A stretch of DNA of 13,431 bases. It comes from CAZZKE01 sp964655005 (lineage in GTDB: Bacteria; Pseudomonadota; Alphaproteobacteria; Rhodospirillales; JABHCV01). The DNA lies in contig CAZZKE010000075.1 in NCBI GenBank assembly GCA_964655005.1, positions 1 to 13,431 on the forward strand, given 5' to 3'. Positions 6,120-13,279 of the stretch are shown here, piece after piece. The stretch's first letter is position 1, and each line of letters begins with the position of its first letter. The notes below the pieces were generated by a model. It was not told the DNA's origin, did no database searches, and worked only from the letters and a program-made list of their open reading frames with translations. The translations under genes and the position numbers were made by a program.

Positions 6120-7358
6120 ATGAACACCAAACAACCCCGCTGGAGCAAGGACGCGCCGCTGTATCTGGATTATCAGGCGACGACGCCGACCGATCCCCGT
6201 GTCGTCGAGAAAATGCTGCCCTATTTCACCGAAAAATTCGGCAACCCGCATTCGCGCACGCATCATTTCGGTTGGGAAGCCGAAGAAGCGGTCGAAATCG
6301 CGCGGGCGCAAATTGCCAGCCTGATAGGGGCCACGCCCAAGGAAATTATTTTCACCTCGGGCGCGACGGAATCCAACAATCTGGCCCTGAAGGGGGTCGG
6401 GCGATTCTATAAGGACAAGAAGAACCACATTATAACCTGTGTCACCGAACACAAATGCGTGCTCGATTCTTGCCGTCATCTGGAAATGGAAGGGTTCGAT
6501 ATAACCTACCTGCCGGTGCGGCAAAACGGCCTGATTGATCCGGTCGTGCTGGAAGCGGCGATGACCGAACAGACGGCGATGGTGTCGATCATGGCCGTCA
6601 ACAACGAAATCGGCGTAATCCAGCCAATCGCTGAAATCGGCAAGCTGTGCCGGGAGCGGAAAATTTTCTTCCATACCGACGCCGCCCAGGCGGTCGGCAA
6701 GATTCCCCTGGATGTGAACGAAATGAACATCGACCTGATGAGCATATCGGGTCACAAGCTGTATGCCCCCATGGGCATCGGCGTTCTTTATGTCCGCCGC
6801 CGCCCCAGGGTCCGGCTGGTCGCCATGATTAACGGCGGCGGCCAGGAACGGGGAATGCGGTCGGGCACCCTGCCGACGCCGCTGTGTGTCGGTCTGGGCG
6901 AGGCCTGCGCCATCGCCGAGCGGGAAATGGCGGCCGAAACGGAACGCCTGAAAATGCTTAGGGACCGCTTCTACGAAGGTATCAATTCTCGCCTGTCGGA
7001 GGTCTATCTGAACGGTGATCTGGAAAGCCGCATTCCCGGAAATCTTAATCTGAGCTTCGCCTATGTTGAAGGCGAGGGGTTGATGATGGGGGTCAATGAC
7101 CTCGCCGTATCGTCGGGTTCGGCCTGCACCTCGGCGTCGCTGGAGCCCTCCTATGTGCTGCGCGCCCTGGGCGTCGAAGAGGAACTGGCCCACACCTCGC
7201 TGCGTATCGGCATGGGCCGCTTCACCACGGAAGAAGAAATCGATTACGCCGTCGAAAAAATCAGCTTCGAAGTCGAACGCCTGCGCCAGATGAGCCCGCT
7301 TTGGGAAATGGCCCAGGAAGGCATAGATATCAAGTCCATCGAATGGGCCGAACATTAA
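6120..7358 (+). CDS. iscS: Cysteine desulfurase IscS
   Basis: Group I cysteine desulfurase, the main sulfur donor for Fe-S assembly and tRNA thiolation. The 412-residue product is close to the 404 of E. coli IscS. Signatures are LYLDYQATTPTDPRV (14-28), FTSGATESNNLALKG (78-92), His111 in TEHKCVLD, NNEIGVIQP (161-169), PLP Lys213 in SISGHKLYAPMGIG, RSGTLPTPL (247-255) and catalytic Cys336 in SSGSACTSASLEPSYVLRA. The C-terminus SPLWEMAQEGIDIKSIEWAEH, split here across residues about 392-412, is the conserved IscU-docking tail. The 56-base gap after the previous gene is among the largest in the run and contains an AAAGAAGAG Shine-Dalgarno-like stretch; no convincing internal promoter was found there. 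IscS hands persulfide to IscU and, usually via a relay, to MnmA. Confidence 0.98.
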   Translation: MNTKQPRWSKDAPLYLDYQATTPTDPRVVEKMLPYFTEKFGNPHSRTHHFGWEAEEAVEIARAQIASLIGATPKEIIFTSGATESNNLALKGVGRFYKDKKNHIITCVTEHKCVLDSCRHLEMEGFDITYLPVRQNGLIDPVVLEAAMTEQTAMVSIMAVNNEIGVIQPIAEIGKLCRERKIFFHTDAAQAVGKIPLDVNEMNIDLMSISGHKLYAPMGIGVLYVRRRPRVRLVAMINGGGQERGMRSGTLPTPLCVGLGEACAIAEREMAAETERLKMLRDRFYEGINSRLSEVYLNGDLESRIPGNLNLSFAYVEGEGLMMGVNDLAVSSGSACTSASLEPSYVLRALGVEEELAHTSLRIGMGRFTTEEEIDYAVEKISFEVERLRQMSPLWEMAQEGIDIKSIEWAEH

Positions 7359-7375
7359 GAAAAGGATCAAAGAAA

Positions 7376-7777
7376 ATGGCTTACAGCGATAAACTCCTCG
7401 ATCATTACGAAAACCCGCGCAATGTCGGCGCCTTCGACAAAGAGGACGCCGGCGTCGGCACCGGCCTGGTCGGCGCCCCGGCGTGTGGCGATGTCATGAA
7501 ATTGCAAATCAAGGTAGATGCCGACGGCATCATCGAAGACGCCAAGTTCAAGACCTTCGGCTGCGGCTCGGCGATCGCCTCAAGCTCGCTGGTGACCGAA
7601 TGGGTTAAAGGCAAATCCATCGATCAGGCGGCGGAGATAAAAAATACCGATATCGCCGCCGAACTGGCCCTGCCGCCGGTCAAGATTCATTGCTCGGTGC
7701 TGGCCGAAGATGCTATCAAGGCAGCCGTCAGCGATTACAAATCGAAACAGTCCACTACCAGCAAAGCCGCCGAATAG
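7376..7777 (+). CDS. iscU: Fe-S cluster assembly scaffold IscU
   Basis: Scaffold on which IscS-derived sulfur and iron are assembled into [2Fe-2S] clusters. The 133-residue product starts at MAYSDKLLDHYENPRNVG; a frame beginning earlier at 7301 overlaps iscS and adds no family sequence. An AAAGGATC element lies upstream of this ATG. Cluster ligands are present: Cys37 and Asp39 in GAPACGDVMKL, Cys63 in FKTFGCGSAIASSS, His105 and Cys106 in VKIHCSVLAEDAIKAA. The LPPVK motif (99-103) recognised by HscA is intact, matching the presence of hscB and hscA downstream. The stop of iscS lies 17 bases before the start. Asp39 is the residue whose replacement stabilises the cluster in other IscU proteins. 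Confidence 0.98.
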   Translation: MAYSDKLLDHYENPRNVGAFDKEDAGVGTGLVGAPACGDVMKLQIKVDADGIIEDAKFKTFGCGSAIASSSLVTEWVKGKSIDQAAEIKNTDIAAELALPPVKIHCSVLAEDAIKAAVSDYKSKQSTTSKAAE

Positions 7778-7787
7778 GGAAAGAACG

Positions 7788-8129
7788 ATGACCGAACGCC
7801 CACCCATGATGCAGGTTACCGACGCCGCCGCCCGGCAGGTCCAGGCGTTGCTGGACGGACGGGGCAAACCGTCTTTGGGAATTAGGATCGGGGTCCGCAC
7901 CAAGGGCTGTTCCGGGATGTCCTACACGTTGGAATTCGCCGACGAAAAAGCCCCCTTCGATGAAGAACTGCACGACAAGGGCGTGACTATCCTGATTGAT
8001 CCCAAGGCGACCATGTTCATCATCGGCACCGAAATGGATTATGTCGAAGACAAGCTTGAAAGCGGTTTTGTCTTCGTCAACCCCAATGAAAAAGGCCGTT
8101 GCGGGTGCGGCGAGTCCTTTCACGTTTAA
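7788..8129 (+). CDS. iscA: A-type Fe-S carrier IscA
   Basis: A-type carrier protein that binds iron or a cluster and passes clusters to apo-proteins. The 113-residue product shows the three invariant cysteines, Cys41 (RTKGCSGMSYTLEF) and Cys105/Cys107 (GRCGCGESF), together with MDYVEDKLESGFVFVNPN. The start at 7788 (MTERPPMMQVTDAAARQVQ) is preceded by AGGGAAAGAAC and lies 10 bases after the iscU stop; the longer frame starting at 7710 would overlap iscU. The N-terminus is a few residues longer than E. coli IscA (107 residues). Position between iscU and hscB is the canonical isc order, so IscA is preferred over ErpA or SufA, which have the same fold. Confidence 0.95.
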   Translation: MTERPPMMQVTDAAARQVQALLDGRGKPSLGIRIGVRTKGCSGMSYTLEFADEKAPFDEELHDKGVTILIDPKATMFIIGTEMDYVEDKLESGFVFVNPNEKGRCGCGESFHV

Positions 8130-8166
8130 GCCGTTTTGAACAGTGGAACAGCTAGTCGCCGACACC

Positions 8167-8781
8167 ATGACCGCCGAGAGGCCATTCGCGTGCTGGTCCT
8201 GCAAGGGGCCGGTAGCGCGAAATTCAACCTTTTGCGATACTTGCCTGGCGGTGCAGCCGCCGGGCCAGGCCGATCATTTTTCCAGACTGGGCCTTGACGT
8301 CACCTTTGAACTGGCCGGGCGGGATCTGGATCAGGCCTATTTCGCCCTGCAACGGCGGTTGCACCCGGACCGTTTTACCGGCAAAAGCGGCCGGGAGAAA
8401 TCTTTGAGCCAGCAGCAGGCGACGGCCATCAACGATGCCTACGAGACCCTAAAAGAACCGCTCGCCCGGGCCGATTATCTGGTCCACCTGAAAGGCATGG
8501 GGGTGCTTCCGGAAGGCTGCAATCTTATCAACGATCAGGCCTTGCTGATGGAATCCATGGAACTGCGCGAGGCCCTGGCTGCGGCCGAAACGCCAAATCA
8601 TGTGGACGCCATCACGGCGCGGGCCGACGAGGATATCAAGGCCTGCATCGAACAGTTGGCGGTGTTGTTCGACGCAGACGACATCGAAGGCGCCTGCCGC
8701 CTGACGACGCGGCTGAAATACCTGAAAAAACTGGCCGAGGAATGCCGCGCCCGCAAACAAAAATTAATGGGAAGAAATTGA
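8167..8781 (+). CDS. hscB: J-domain co-chaperone HscB with N-terminal zinc module
   Basis: Co-chaperone that delivers IscU to HscA and stimulates its ATPase. From this ATG the protein has 204 residues. It opens with a four-cysteine module FACWSCKG...FCDTC (Cys9, Cys12, Cys23, Cys26), then DHFSRLGL leads into the J domain with the HPD motif (66-68, RLHPDRF) and NDAYETLKEPLARADYL. The C-terminal three-helix domain that binds IscU follows. E. coli HscB lacks the cysteine module, whereas mitochondrial HSC20/HSCB has a comparable CWNC...CPQC element. A GTG at 8143 would add eight residues (MEQLVADT); neither start has a good Shine-Dalgarno, and I prefer the ATG because homologues begin shortly before the CWSC. 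The gene ends three bases before hscA. Confidence 0.93.
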   Translation: MTAERPFACWSCKGPVARNSTFCDTCLAVQPPGQADHFSRLGLDVTFELAGRDLDQAYFALQRRLHPDRFTGKSGREKSLSQQQATAINDAYETLKEPLARADYLVHLKGMGVLPEGCNLINDQALLMESMELREALAAAETPNHVDAITARADEDIKACIEQLAVLFDADDIEGACRLTTRLKYLKKLAEECRARKQKLMGRN

Positions 8782-8784
8782 TCG

Positions 8785-10686
8785 ATGGCTCTGCTGCAAA
8801 TTCACGAACCGGGCGCGACCCCGACTCCCCATGATGGCGACCGGAACATTGCCGTAGGCATAGATCTTGGCACCACCAATTCCGTCGTCGCCGTCAGCAC
8901 CGGCGGCAACCCCGAAGTCCTGCGCGACGATGACGGCAAGGCGCTGGTGCCGTCAATAGTCGCCTACGCCCCCGACGGCTCGGCCATTGTCGGCGGCCTG
9001 GCGCGGACCCTGCTGCTCGACCGTCCCGAAACCGTGGTCGGATCGATCAAGCGGCTGATGGGCCGGGGCATCGAAGACGTGAAGGGGCTGGCCGGAACCT
9101 TGCCGTTCGATATCGAACCGACCGCCCCGGGGCAATCGGGCATGGTCCGGCTGAATGTCGCCGGTCACAAATTGAGCCCGGTCGAGATATCGGCCGATAT
9201 CTTGCGGGCCCTGAAAGACCGTGCCGAGCAACATCTGGACCAGGCCGTCGACAAGGCGGTGATCACGGTGCCCGCCTATTTCGACGATGCCGCGCGCCTG
9301 GCCACCAAGGACGCCGCCCGGCTGGCCGGACTGGATGTCCTGCGGCTGGTTAACGAACCGACTGCGGCGGCGCTGGCCTACGGCCTGGACAAGGCGGTGG
9401 AAGGTATTTACGCGGTCTATGATCTGGGCGGCGGGACCTTCGATGTATCCATTCTGCGCATGGAAAAAGGTGTTTTTCAGGTCCTGGCGACCGGCGGCGA
9501 CGCGGCCCTGGGCGGTGACGATTTCGACCACGCCATCGCCGAATACTTTCTTGCGGAACGGGCCGAACGTCTGGGCCGGAAGGATTTAACCAGCGGCGAG
9601 GTCAAGGTCGCCCTGATGACGGCCAGCCTGGCCAAGGAATGCCTGAGCAGCGCCAGCGATGGCGAATGGATGCTTGATGTCGATGGCCGGCAATCTGCTC
9701 ACAAGCTGGACCGCCGGACCTTCGAAGGATTGATCGGCGATCTGGTCGAACGGACCCAGGATATATGCCGCGCCGTAATGGCCGATGCCGGCGTTGCGGC
9801 GGCCGATATCAAGGGGGTGGTGCTGGTCGGCGGATCGACCAGGGTGCCCCTGGTTCGCGGCAAGGTCGAGGAGGCGTTCGAACAGCCGCCGCTGGCCGAC
9901 ATCGACCCCGACGAGGTCGTCGCCGTTGGCGCCGCCTTGCAGGCCGAAGCCCTGACGGTCGGTTCGGATACCCTGTTGCTGGATGTCACGCCGTTAAGCC
10001 TTGGCATCGAAACCATGGGCGGACTGATCGAAAAAATTATCCCCCGCAACACCCCGATCCCGGTCGCCAAGGCCCAGGAATTTACCACCTATCAGGATGG
10101 CCAGACGGCGATGATGATCCACGCCGTGCAGGGCGAAAGGGAAATGGTCGAACAAAATCGCTCGCTGGCCCGCTTTACCCTGAGCGGCATCCCGCCGATG
10201 ACGGCGGGCGCGGCGCGAATACGGGTCACCTACACGGTCGATGCCGATGGCCTGCTGACGGTGACGGCAACCGAGGAAACTTCCGGCATCGAGGCCGAAG
10301 TCGCGGTCAAGCCATCCTATGGCCTGAGCGAGGAAGAAATGGCCGAAATGCTTTATGACAGCATGAAGCACGCCAAGGATGACATGGCCGTGCGCCTGCT
10401 CGCCGAGGCGCGGGTCGAGGCCGGACGCAATGTTCTGGCGGTCAGGGCGGCGTTGCAGGCCGATGGCGAACTGCTGGACGGCGAACAGCGCCGGCAAATC
10501 GACGCCGCGCTGGCTAACCTGGAAACCGCCATGGCCGGCAATGATCGCGAAGCCATCAATGTGTCCGCCGAAGCCCTGGAACAGGCCACCAAACCGTTCG
10601 CCGAAAAACGCATGGACCGGGGAATCCGCAGCGCCCTGCGTGGCGTCGAACTCGATACCCTTGAAGAGAGCGTTCCCAACGGTTAA
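8785..10686 (+). CDS. hscA: Fe-S assembly Hsp70 chaperone HscA
   Basis: Specialised Hsp70 that, with HscB, uses ATP to release clusters from IscU. The 633 residues follow the Hsp70 plan: nucleotide-binding domain with VGIDLGTTNSVVAV (about 24-37), SIKRLMGRG, NEPTAAALAYG, DLGGGTFDVSIL (213-224) and VGGSTRVP (348-355); interdomain linker DVTPLSLGIETMGG from residue 400; then the substrate-binding domain and lid. The beginning MALLQIHEPG is the HscA-specific N-terminus and separates it from DnaK. It lies three bases after hscB. The target motif LPPVK is present in the IscU of this operon. The protein is slightly longer than E. coli HscA (616), with no obvious insertion in a motif. Confidence 0.97.
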   Translation: MALLQIHEPGATPTPHDGDRNIAVGIDLGTTNSVVAVSTGGNPEVLRDDDGKALVPSIVAYAPDGSAIVGGLARTLLLDRPETVVGSIKRLMGRGIEDVKGLAGTLPFDIEPTAPGQSGMVRLNVAGHKLSPVEISADILRALKDRAEQHLDQAVDKAVITVPAYFDDAARLATKDAARLAGLDVLRLVNEPTAAALAYGLDKAVEGIYAVYDLGGGTFDVSILRMEKGVFQVLATGGDAALGGDDFDHAIAEYFLAERAERLGRKDLTSGEVKVALMTASLAKECLSSASDGEWMLDVDGRQSAHKLDRRTFEGLIGDLVERTQDICRAVMADAGVAAADIKGVVLVGGSTRVPLVRGKVEEAFEQPPLADIDPDEVVAVGAALQAEALTVGSDTLLLDVTPLSLGIETMGGLIEKIIPRNTPIPVAKAQEFTTYQDGQTAMMIHAVQGEREMVEQNRSLARFTLSGIPPMTAGAARIRVTYTVDADGLLTVTATEETSGIEAEVAVKPSYGLSEEEMAEMLYDSMKHAKDDMAVRLLAEARVEAGRNVLAVRAALQADGELLDGEQRRQIDAALANLETAMAGNDREAINVSAEALEQATKPFAEKRMDRGIRSALRGVELDTLEESVPNG

Positions 10687-10727
10687 AGCATACCGATTGA
10701 TTCCATTTGTTTCCGGAGTAGATATAC

Positions 10728-11060
10728 ATGCCCAAGATGACGTTCGTTTCCGCCGATGGCGCTCGCCGGGAGGTCGATGCCCCGGAAGGTCTCTCGGTGC
10801 TGGAAATCGCCCATAAGAACGATATCGATCTGGAGGGCGCATGCGAAGGTTCGCTGGCCTGTTCCACCTGCCATGTCATTGTCGATGAATCCTGGTTCGA
10901 TAAGCTTGATGAGGCGACCGAGGAGGAAGAAGACATGCTCGACCTGGCCTTCGCCCTGACCCATACCTCGCGCCTGGGCTGCCAGATCAGGATTACCCCG
11001 GAACTGGATGGCCTGACCGTTACCCTGCCGGGCGCGACCCGCAACATGCTGGTCGATTAG
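10728..11060 (+). CDS. fdx: [2Fe-2S] ferredoxin Fdx
   Basis: Adrenodoxin-type ferredoxin that supplies electrons for cluster assembly on IscU. The 110-residue product begins MPKMTFVSADGARREVDAPE, carries the ligand pattern Cys39-x5-Cys45-x2-Cys48 (GACEGSLACSTCHVIV) and the fourth ligand Cys85 (SRLGCQI), and has the acidic segment DEATEEEEDMLDLA (61-74) used by this family for partner docking. A GGAG lies about a dozen bases before the ATG. The 41-base gap after hscA contains no other feature I can name. The length and isc context distinguish it from plant-type ferredoxins. Confidence 0.97.
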   Translation: MPKMTFVSADGARREVDAPEGLSVLEIAHKNDIDLEGACEGSLACSTCHVIVDESWFDKLDEATEEEEDMLDLAFALTHTSRLGCQIRITPELDGLTVTLPGATRNMLVD

Positions 11061-11069
11061 GGCGCTTTA

Positions 11070-11270
11070 ATGGGACTCCGCTGGACCGACATCCACGATT
11101 TGGCCATCGAACTGGAAGATGCCCATCCCGATGCGGATATCGTCAATTTGCGTTTTACCGATCTTTGGAAATGGGTCCGGGAACTGCCCGGTTTCGATGA
11201 CGATGCCGATAAATCCAGCGAGAAAATCCTGGAAGCGATCCAGATGGCCTGGCTCGATGAACGGGAGTAG
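11070..11270 (+). CDS. iscX: Fe-S assembly protein IscX
   Basis: Small acidic protein that binds IscS and modulates the rate of cluster assembly, possibly as an iron-dependent adaptor (the role known for the E. coli protein). The 66-residue product equals the E. coli length and matches it along its whole extent: MGLRWTDIHDLAIELEDAHP, the RFTDLWKWVRELPGFDDD core and the end SSEKILEAIQMAWLDERE. The gene starts nine bases after the fdx stop, with AGGG at the junction as a ribosome-binding site. Its last codons carry a GGGAG that serves gloC, three bases further on. Presence of iscX marks this as the full enterobacterial-style gene set despite the alphaproteobacterial background. Confidence 0.96.
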   Translation: MGLRWTDIHDLAIELEDAHPDADIVNLRFTDLWKWVRELPGFDDDADKSSEKILEAIQMAWLDERE

Positions 11271-11273
11271 ATT

Positions 11274-11924
11274 ATGAGCACCTTGCAGACCGTCATTGTT
11301 CCGGTCACCGCCTTCGAACAAAACTGCACCGTGCTATGGTGCACGGAAACCATGCGCGGCGCGGTGGTCGATCCCGGTGGAGACCTGGACCGCATTCTGG
11401 ATGCCGTCAGCCAACACGGCCTCGACATCGAAAAAATACTCATAACCCATGGCCATATCGATCACGCGGGCGGCGCCGCGGCGCTGGCCGAAAAGCTTGC
11501 CTGCCCTATCGAAGGGCCGCACCGGGATGACGACTTCCTGCTTCGGGACCTGGCCGCGCAGGCCCGCCAGTTCGGATTGCCCGATGGCGAGTCATTTGTC
11601 CCGGACCGTTGGCTCGAACATGGTGACCGGGTGGCCGTCGGCAATGTCAGCCTTGATGTCGTCCATTGTCCGGGTCATACGCCGGGGCATGTGATCTTCT
11701 TTCATTCGGGCGAGCGCCTGGCGATAGTCGGCGATGTCCTGTTCAAGGGCTCGATCGGGCGCACGGATTTCCCCAGGGGCGACCATCAGATCCTGCTCAA
11801 TTCCATAAAGGACCGGTTGTGGCCGCTGGGCGATGACGTCACCTTTATACCCGGCCACGGGCCGGCATCGACCTTCGGTCACGAGCGCCGGACAAATCCC
11901 TACGTCGCCGACCTTCCGGCATGA
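11274..11924 (+). CDS. gloC: Metallo-beta-lactamase-fold hydrolase, GloC (YcbL) type
   Basis: Single-domain type II glyoxalase-like enzyme; the E. coli homologue YcbL/GloC hydrolyses S-lactoylglutathione to D-lactate and glutathione. The 216-residue product resembles YcbL throughout: VTAFEQNC (11-18), VVDPGGD (31-37), metal motif THGHIDH (58-64, His59, His61, Asp63, His64), HCPGHTPGHV (131-140, His135), GDVLFKGSIGRTDFPRGDH (153-171, Asp154) and IPGHGP (192-197, His195). All metal ligands are present. It begins three bases after iscX, whose end provides a GGGAG ribosome-binding site, so it is co-transcribed with the isc genes. Persulfide dioxygenases share the fold, but the motif pattern fits GloC better. 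Why it travels with Fe-S genes is unclear. Confidence 0.92.
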   Translation: MSTLQTVIVPVTAFEQNCTVLWCTETMRGAVVDPGGDLDRILDAVSQHGLDIEKILITHGHIDHAGGAAALAEKLACPIEGPHRDDDFLLRDLAAQARQFGLPDGESFVPDRWLEHGDRVAVGNVSLDVVHCPGHTPGHVIFFHSGERLAIVGDVLFKGSIGRTDFPRGDHQILLNSIKDRLWPLGDDVTFIPGHGPASTFGHERRTNPYVADLPA

Positions 11925-11930
11925 CGGCTA

Positions 11931-11958
11931 TTGCACGGAAGGGCTGAGGTCCTATATT
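11931..11958 (+). promoter_or_regulatory. Candidate mnmA promoter, possibly leaderless
   Basis: TTGCAC (11931-11936) and TATATT (11953-11958) are 16 bases apart in the 41-base space between gloC and mnmA. The -35 match is poor (3/6). Because the -10 box ends seven bases before the mnmA ATG, transcription would start at or next to the start codon. The mnmA ATG also has no convincing Shine-Dalgarno, which fits a leaderless message. Readthrough from the isc operon remains possible. Confidence 0.3.
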
Positions 11959-11965
11959 TCCCTCC

Positions 11966-13099
11966 ATGGACTTTTCCGGTGGCAATGAAAACAACCTGCC
12001 TGACTTCGACCGGCCGCCGCCCGGTTCGCGCGTTGTCGTCGCCATGTCGGGCGGCGTCGACAGCTCGGTAACGGCGGCGCTGCTCCAGGCCGAAGGCTAT
12101 CAGGTGATCGGGGTCACCATGCAACTATACGACCACGGCGCCGCGGTCTCGCGCCCCGGGGCCTGTTGCGCCGGGCGGGACATCGCCGACGCCCGCGATG
12201 TCGCCGATATTATCGGCATCCCCCATTATGTACTCGACTACGAAAACCGGTTCAGGGAATCGGTGATCGAAAATTTCGCCGATAGCTATTTGCGTGGCGA
12301 AACCCCGGTGCCCTGCGTGCGCTGTAACGAGACGGTCAAGTTTACCGATTTGCTGCAAAAGGCCCGCGACCTGGGCGCCAGCGCCCTTGTCACCGGCCAT
12401 TACGTGCAGCGCCGCACCGGCGATCATGGCGTCGAGTTGCACCGGGGACGGGACCATGGCCGCGACCAGAGCTATTTCCTGTTTTCCGTCACCCGCCAAC
12501 AGCTGGATTTCCTGTACTTCCCGCTGGGCGCCGTCAGTAAAAACGAAACCCGGCGGCTGGCGCAGGGCTTCGGCCTGCCGGTCGCCGCCAAGGCCGACAG
12601 CCAGGATATCTGTTTCGTGCCCGATGGCCGATACCGCGATGTCGTCGAAAAACTGCGCCCCGGCGCCGCCCGGCCCGGCGACATCGTCGATATGGACGGC
12701 AAGGTGCTGGGCCGGCATATGGGAATTATCGGCTACACCGTCGGCCAGCGGCGGGGATTGGGTATTGCCGCGCCCAAGCCGCTTTACGTGGTGCGGCTGG
12801 ACCCCGAACAGGACCTGGTCGTGGTCGGCCCGGAACCGACCCTGAAATGCCCGACCCTGACGATCGAGCGTATTAACTGGCTTGGCGAGGGGGCGATAGC
12901 AAAAGCGGGCACCCCGGTTTCGGTCAAGCTGCGTTCGACCCAGACCCCGGCCCCGGCGAGAGTTTATCGGTTGCCGGAAAACCGCGCCAGGGTCGAACTG
13001 GACGAACCCCAACGGGCCATCGCGCCGGGTCAGGCCTGCGTATTTTATGATGGGGACCGGATGCTGGGCGGCGGCTGGATCACGCGGGACGGCGGGTAG
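11966..13099 (+). CDS. mnmA: tRNA-specific 2-thiouridylase MnmA
   Basis: Thiolates U34 of tRNA-Lys, tRNA-Glu and tRNA-Gln to 2-thiouridine, using ATP and IscS-derived sulfur. The 377-residue product has the PP-loop motif MSGGVDSS (27-34), the tRNA-interacting domain, the catalytic Cys120 in PCVRCNETVKF and the second Cys216 in DSQDICFVPDG, then TGHYV (143-147), DQSYFLF (167-173), GYTVGQRRGLGI and the C-terminal beta-barrel ending GGGWI. Length is near that of E. coli MnmA (368), with an N-terminal extension of roughly ten residues. The residue three before Cys120 is Cys117, where E. coli has Asp (PDILC). Adjacent Cys67-Cys68 are also present. The gene follows gloC by 41 bases and links the sulfur released by IscS to tRNA modification. 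Confidence 0.97.
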   Translation: MDFSGGNENNLPDFDRPPPGSRVVVAMSGGVDSSVTAALLQAEGYQVIGVTMQLYDHGAAVSRPGACCAGRDIADARDVADIIGIPHYVLDYENRFRESVIENFADSYLRGETPVPCVRCNETVKFTDLLQKARDLGASALVTGHYVQRRTGDHGVELHRGRDHGRDQSYFLFSVTRQQLDFLYFPLGAVSKNETRRLAQGFGLPVAAKADSQDICFVPDGRYRDVVEKLRPGAARPGDIVDMDGKVLGRHMGIIGYTVGQRRGLGIAAPKPLYVVRLDPEQDLVVVGPEPTLKCPTLTIERINWLGEGAIAKAGTPVSVKLRSTQTPAPARVYRLPENRARVELDEPQRAIAPGQACVFYDGDRMLGGGWITRDGG

Positions 13100-13279
13100 G
13101 GAGAATTACGCTATGTAGTCGGTCGTGAAGAATTCCCATTCCATTGATTAAATTATGGTTTTTCCCTCTGATGCATCGTTTTATTTGCAAGGAAACAGCT
13201 TCTTTGGCCCGATAACCGTGCAATTTGCATTTGGTTTTTAGGCGTGATTCACTGTCTGGATACGGACGGAGAGATCACC
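13100..13279. other. AT-rich spacer after mnmA, no gene seen
   Basis: No coding frame is convincing. Composition becomes AT-richer than in the operon. A CCAT-N10-ATGG sequence followed by five T (13141-13163) is the nearest thing to a terminator, but the stem is only four pairs. The stretch just before 13280 (GTGATTCACTGTCTGGATACG, split over 13243-13263) may be the upstream end of the insertion element whose transposase start follows. Confidence 0.4.

Noticed and set aside
6033..7370. 445-codon minus-strand frame covering iscS
   Set aside because: It mirrors iscS completely, has a low-complexity histidine/arginine/glutamine-rich composition typical of antisense frames, and no family motif. 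The length alone reflects strong codon bias.
7301..7375. 25-residue N-terminal extension of IscU
   Set aside because: It overlaps the end of iscS in another frame and IscU proteins begin at MAYSDK-like sequence.
9994..10842. 282-codon minus-strand frame over hscA and the start of fdx
   Set aside because: Antisense to two certain genes and without recognisable motifs.
12125..13012. 295-codon minus-strand frame opposite mnmA
   Set aside because: Shadow of mnmA with no motif or start context of its own.
13141..13163. CCAT/ATGG stem followed by T-run as an mnmA terminator
   Set aside because: Only four base pairs with a ten-base loop; too weak to call.
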